A stretch of 64,000 nt of DNA from positions 124,001-188,000 of the forward strand of contig JADJPS010000003.1 of the NCBI GenBank assembly GCA_016713105.1, given 5' to 3'. A program made the position numbers and the translations under genes. Source of the DNA: Devosia sp. Its GTDB lineage: Bacteria; Pseudomonadota; Alphaproteobacteria; Rhizobiales; Devosiaceae. Below the pieces are notes generated by a model. The model did no database searches. It saw only the letters and a program-made list of their open reading frames with translations, and was not told the origin of the DNA. Below, piece by piece: positions 60,637 to 64,000 of this stretch (positions are counted from its first letter, which is position 1; every line of letters starts with the position of its first letter).

Positions 60637-61431
60637 TCAGTGCAGGATCTGGCTGAGGAACAGCTTGGTCCGCTCGTGCTGGGGATTGGAGAAGAACGCC
60701 TCGGGCTCGTTCTGCTCGATGATCTGGCCCTGATCCATGAAGATCACCCGGTTGGCGACCTGCCGGGCGAAGCCCATCTCGTGGGTGACGCACAGCATGG
60801 TCATGCCCTCCTCGGCGAGGCTGATCATCACTTCCAGCACTTCCTTGACCATTTCTGGATCGAGGGCCGAAGTCGGCTCGTCGAACAGCATGATCCTGGG
60901 ACTCATGCACAGCGAGCGGGCGATGGCGACGCGCTGCTGCTGCCCGCCGGACAACTGGCCGGGGAACTTGTGAGCCTGCTCGGGAATGCGCACGCGCTCG
61001 AGGTACTTCATGGCCGTCTGCTCGGCCTCGGCCTTGGGTATGCCGCGCACCCAGATGGGCGCGAGCGTCAGGTTCTGCATGATGGTGAGATGCGGGAACA
61101 GGTTGAAGTGCTGGAACACCATGCCGACCTCGCGACGCACCTCGTCGACGCGCTTGAGGTCGGAGGTCAGCTCTGTCCCGTTGACGATGATCTGCCCCTT
61201 CTGATGCTCCTCGAGCCGGTTGATGCAGCGGATCAGCGTCGACTTTCCCGAACCGGAGGGCCCGGCGATGACAATCCGCTCGCCCTTCATGACCTTGAGG
61301 TCGATGTCACGCAGCACGTGGAAATCGCCGAACCACTTGTTCATGCCGATGATCTCGACCGCGACTTCCGTCTGACTGACGGACATGTGCGAGCGATCAA
61401 TGCTGCGGTCGACGATCGATTCGGTGGTCAT
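60637..61431 (-). CDS. aapP: General L-amino acid ABC transporter ATP-binding protein
   Basis: 264 residues: Walker A GPSGSGKST, Q-loop FQHFNLFPHLTIMQNL, signature LSGGQQQRVAIARSL, Walker B IMLFDEPTSALDPEM, switch His in VTHEMGFARQ. The protein is a polar-amino-acid-type ATPase. With AapQ and AapM (upstream) and AapJ it forms a broad-specificity amino-acid importer. Three bases separate it from the aapM stop. Last gene of the operon, before the frameshifted second SBP gene. Confidence 0.94.
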   Translation of the reverse strand: MTTESIVDRSIDRSHMSVSQTEVAVEIIGMNKWFGDFHVLRDIDLKVMKGERIVIAGPSGSGKSTLIRCINRLEEHQKGQIIVNGTELTSDLKRVDEVRREVGMVFQHFNLFPHLTIMQNLTLAPIWVRGIPKAEAEQTAMKYLERVRIPEQAHKFPGQLSGGQQQRVAIARSLCMSPRIMLFDEPTSALDPEMVKEVLEVMISLAEEGMTMLCVTHEMGFARQVANRVIFMDQGQIIEQNEPEAFFSNPQHERTKLFLSQILH

Positions 61432-61434
61432 GTG

Positions 61435-62556
61435 TTACCTCTTGTGGCCGGTGTTCAGCCGCCGCTCCATGAACATCGAATAGCGGGACATGGAAAAGCA
61501 GAACACCCAGTAGATGAGCGCCGCGAAGATGTAGCCGGTCACTGCCTGGGTTGGCGAGAACCAGTTCGTGTCGGACGTCGCGGCCTGAATGGTATTGAGC
61601 AGATCGAAGATGCCGACGATGGACACCAGGGAAGTGTCCTTGAACAGCGAGATGAAGTTGTTGACGATGCCCGGAATGACGTGCTTGAGCGCCTGAGGCA
61701 GCACGATGAAGCCCATGCGCCGCCAGTAGCCCAGCCCAAGCGCCGACGCGGCTTCATACTGCCCCCGCGGGATCGCCTGCAGCCCGCCGCGGATCACCTC
61801 GGCCATGTAGGCGGAAGCAAACAGCGTCACGCCGACCAGGGCCCGCAGCAGCTTGTCGATGGATGTCCCCTGCGGCAGGAAGAGCGGCAGCATGATGGAC
61901 GCCATGAACAGCACGGTAATCAGCGGCACCGCACGCCACAGTTCGATGAAGGAGATGCACAACGTCCTGATCACCGGCAGCTTCGACTGCCGTCCCAGCG
62001 CCAGCAGCACGCCCAGGGGGAGCGAACCAATGATCGCAACGGACGAGATGATCAGCGTGACCAGCAGCCCGCCCCACTGCTCGGTGGGTACCGGCCGCAA
62101 TCCGAAACTGCCGCCGGCGAGCAGGACGTAGGTCACGACCGGCAGGACGACGAGGAACAGGATGGCGTTGATCACCTTGAACGGCACCTTCGGGATGGCC
62201 AGCGGCACCAGAAGCAGCGCGGCCAGGGCGAAGACGAGGTTCGGACGCCAGTACTGATCGATCGGATAGAAGCCGTAGATGAAGAAGTTCACGCGGTCCC
62301 CGATATAGGCCCAGCACGCTCCGGCACCGGGATCGCGGCATTGCTCGACCGTTCCGCCGGGAAACACCGCATTGCCAAACAGGAAGCCGAACAGCGGCGG
62401 CACGGCCCACAGCAGGAACGCGATGCCGAGCAGCGTCAGCACGGTGTCGGTCGGGGTGGAGAACAGGTTCCTGCGCAACCACAGCGCGATGCCGCTGGCG
62501 CGTTGCGGTGCCGGCTGGGCCTGCTGGATCTCGGTGCGGACGTAGCTGATGGCCAT
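61435..62556 (-). CDS. aapM: General L-amino acid ABC transporter permease AapM
   Basis: 373 residues with a long N-terminal section of several helices before the classical permease core. The coupling loop is in GLGYWRRMGFIVLPQALKHV, and the membrane domain has VLFMASIMLPLFLPQGTSID. The N-terminal extension (NAVFPGGTVEQCRDPGAGAC with a long loop) is typical of AapM/BztC. It heterodimerises with AapQ. The start lies three bases after the aapQ stop. Confidence 0.92.
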   Translation of the reverse strand: MAISYVRTEIQQAQPAPQRASGIALWLRRNLFSTPTDTVLTLLGIAFLLWAVPPLFGFLFGNAVFPGGTVEQCRDPGAGACWAYIGDRVNFFIYGFYPIDQYWRPNLVFALAALLLVPLAIPKVPFKVINAILFLVVLPVVTYVLLAGGSFGLRPVPTEQWGGLLVTLIISSVAIIGSLPLGVLLALGRQSKLPVIRTLCISFIELWRAVPLITVLFMASIMLPLFLPQGTSIDKLLRALVGVTLFASAYMAEVIRGGLQAIPRGQYEAASALGLGYWRRMGFIVLPQALKHVIPGIVNNFISLFKDTSLVSIVGIFDLLNTIQAATSDTNWFSPTQAVTGYIFAALIYWVFCFSMSRYSMFMERRLNTGHKR

Positions 62557-62559
62557 GGC

Positions 62560-63750
62560 TCAGCGCTCCACCAGCGCCACGCGGGCATTGTACCAGTTCA
62601 TGATCAGCGAGGTGAGCAGCGAGAAGGTCAGATAGACCGCCATGGTCATGGCGATGATCTCGATGGCCCGACCGGTCTGGTTGAGCGAGGTCCCCGCAAA
62701 CACGTTCACCAGTTCGGGGTAGCCGATCGCGGCACCGAGCGACGAGTTCTTGGTGAGATTGAGGTACTGGCTGGTCAGCGGCGGGACGATGACCCGCATC
62801 GCCTGCGGCACGATCACCAGGCGGAGCCGGTCGCTCTCCTTGAGGCCCAGCGACTGCGCCGCTTCGGTCTGGCCATGGCTGACGGCGAGGATGCCGGCGC
62901 GAACCGTCTCCGCGATGAAGGCGGCGGTATAGATGACCAGCCCGAAGGCAAGGGCGACGAACTCCGGTGGCAGTTGCACACCGCCGGCGAAGTTGAACCG
63001 CTGCAGCACCGGCGGATCGAACGGAACGTCCGCCCCGCTGACAATCCAGACCAGCCCGGGGATGGCCACAAGCAGCGCCAACGAGACCAGCAGGACCGGG
63101 AAGCGGTGCCCGGTCTCATCGAGGCGGCGCCTGGCCCAGATCCGCAGGCCGATCGCCACGGCGATCGTGAGGAAGAACGCCACCACAACGAAGACGAACT
63201 GCTCATCCGGCAACGGACGGGGCAGGAACATGCCACGCTGGTTGATGAAGATGTCGAAGGGAAATTCCAGCGAATTCCGGACCGCCGGCATCGCCTTGAG
63301 GACCGCGAAGTACCAGAAGAAGAGCTGCAGCAGCAGCGGTATGTTCCGAATGAGCTCGATGTAGACAGTCGCCAGCCGCGCAATGATGAAGTTGCTGGAG
63401 AGCCTGGCGATGCCGAGGGTGAAGCCGAGAAGGGTCGCGAGGACAATGCCGATGACCGCGACCAAGAGAGTATTGGTCAGGCCGACGAGAAACGCTTCCC
63501 AGTAATAAGATGTGCGATCCCAGTGAAACAGCGAAAAGCTGATGTCGAAGCCGGACGTCTTCCACAGGAAATCGAAGCCGGACGTCTTGTTCTGCGCCTG
63601 CAGATTGATCGCAGTATTGTTGATGATCCAGAGGAGGAAGAGCACCACCAGCAGGCCAACGACGATCTGGTAGAAGACGCCCCGCAGCACGGGGTCATTG
63701 AGGAAGAACGTCCGCGGCGGCGCCTGACGCGCCGTGTCCATGCTTGCCAT
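62560..63750 (-). CDS. aapQ: General L-amino acid ABC transporter permease AapQ
   Basis: 396 residues with about eight helices. The coupling loop is LGLKESDRLRLVIVPQAMRV. FIAETVRAGILAVSHGQTEA and VTSLIMNWYNARVALVER-type ends are typical of AapQ/BztB. The N-terminal DPVLRGVFYQIVVGLLVVLF starts the first helix. ATG 63750 (MASMDTARQA) is used; ATG 63741 would fit as well. It follows aapJ, with a strong hairpin in the 115-bp space. Confidence 0.92.
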   Translation of the reverse strand: MASMDTARQAPPRTFFLNDPVLRGVFYQIVVGLLVVLFLLWIINNTAINLQAQNKTSGFDFLWKTSGFDISFSLFHWDRTSYYWEAFLVGLTNTLLVAVIGIVLATLLGFTLGIARLSSNFIIARLATVYIELIRNIPLLLQLFFWYFAVLKAMPAVRNSLEFPFDIFINQRGMFLPRPLPDEQFVFVVVAFFLTIAVAIGLRIWARRRLDETGHRFPVLLVSLALLVAIPGLVWIVSGADVPFDPPVLQRFNFAGGVQLPPEFVALAFGLVIYTAAFIAETVRAGILAVSHGQTEAAQSLGLKESDRLRLVIVPQAMRVIVPPLTSQYLNLTKNSSLGAAIGYPELVNVFAGTSLNQTGRAIEIIAMTMAVYLTFSLLTSLIMNWYNARVALVER

Positions 63751-63822
63751 ACGTGATTTCGCCTCTGCCCAGGAAAACCTTCAGCAGGCGGACACGATCA
63801 ATGCATCCGCCGCCATCCGATT

Positions 63823-63860
63823 GCGTGTCCGGCACCGCCAGGCGGCGGCACCGGACACGC
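63823..63860 (-). promoter_or_regulatory. Intercistronic stem-loop between aapJ and aapQ
   Basis: A perfect 10-bp stem GCGTGTCCGG/CCGGACACGC, with inner pairing of CCGCC and GGCGG, lies six bases downstream of the aapJ stop. There is no T-tract. Its position is that expected for a structure protecting the aapJ message or attenuating aapQMP. Confidence 0.6.
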
Positions 63861-63865
63861 ACCGA

Positions 63866-64000
63866 TCAGCGGATCGGCGGAGAGTACTGGATGCCGCCGT
63901 CCCTCCAGAGGGCATTGAGGCCACGGGCAAGACCGATAGCCGTCGCCGGCCCGACATGGCGCTCATAGCTCTCGGCGTAATTGCCGATGTGCTTGATGAT
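63866..64000 (-). CDS. aapJ: General L-amino acid ABC transporter binding protein AapJ, partial (N-terminus outside window)
   Basis: Only the 3' end is in the window: 44 residues IIKHIGNYAESYERHVGPAT, then AIGLARGLNALWRDGGIQYS and PPIR before TGA 63866. This is the AapJ C-terminus. It begins beyond position 64000. It resembles the last residues of the frameshifted copy (NALWINGGQLYAPPIE), so two AapJ paralogues flank the operon. Confidence 0.92.
   Translation of the reverse strand: MIKHIGNYAESYERHVGPATAIGLARGLNALWRDGGIQYSPPIR

Overview
The window is a high-GC chromosomal segment from an alphaproteobacterium, most likely of the order Hyphomicrobiales (Rhizobiales). The order-level call rests on gene content: a complete-type nuo operon, a Ros/MucR-family regulator, ExoR, a PopZ (DUF2497)-tolC-pcm-valS neighbourhood, fused CysNC with CysD, and an aapJQMP-type general amino-acid transporter. 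Family or genus cannot be fixed from the sequence alone; Devosiaceae-like is only an impression. No rRNA, CRISPR array, phage or classical IS element was seen.

Layout. 1-14.3 kb: respiratory complex I operon on the minus strand, nuoA-B-C-D-E-F-G-H-I-J-K-L-M (nuoM cut by the window edge), with a candidate promoter near 14.4 kb. It carries several insertions: a four-helix-bundle gene flanked by 20-bp inverted repeats between nuoC and nuoD, two related short coiled-coil genes flanking nuoF, a long helix-hairpin-helix tail on NuoE, and a palindromic intergenic repeat between nuoJ and nuoI. 14.5-15.9 kb: two small outer-membrane beta-barrel proteins. 16-23 kb: an accessory metabolic cluster (SDR dehydrogenase divergent from a dimethylformamidase-like amidase, an NMT1-type ABC importer and a HisD paralogue). 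23-24.3 kb: Ros/MucR regulator, tRNA-Asp, tRNA-Val and HU. 24.4-30.1 kb: MFS exporter, then scpA-scpB-ABC ATPase-tatA-tatB-tatC. 30.3-31.6 kb: GT2 glycosyltransferase plus a frameshifted gtrA. 31.6-37.3 kb: SPOR protein, argS and dgt, read toward decreasing coordinates. 37.3-41 kb: erpA, a tandem pair of serine hydrolases (first one frameshifted) and xthA. 41-44 kb: a small cytochrome c behind a FixK/FNR-type box, exoR and a CorA-family transporter. 44-50.2 kb: valS, popZ, tolC, pcm. 50.3-53 kb: tRNA-Cys, tRNA-Asn, a small secreted His/Lys-rich protein and a convergent, overlapping periplasmic ClpP-like/SPOR protein. 53-59.5 kb: cysD-cysNC, photolyase, cysK-alaX. 59.5-64 kb: a frameshifted AapJ-like binding protein followed by aapP, aapM, aapQ and the 3' end of aapJ.

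How the genes work together. The window joins aerobic energy conservation (complex I), chromosome and cell-cycle functions (HU, ScpAB, PopZ), protein export (Tat), tRNA charging and quality control (ArgS, ValS, AlaX), sulfate assimilation to cysteine (CysD, CysNC, CysK) and amino-acid uptake (Aap).

Four genes are broken by one- or two-base indels (4HB cassette, gtrA, first serine hydrolase, second aapJ). Each would be restored to family-typical length by a minimal correction, so these are either assembly errors or recent pseudogenes. All four are accessory or duplicated genes. The most unusual material is inside the nuo operon and in the 16-23 kb cluster.
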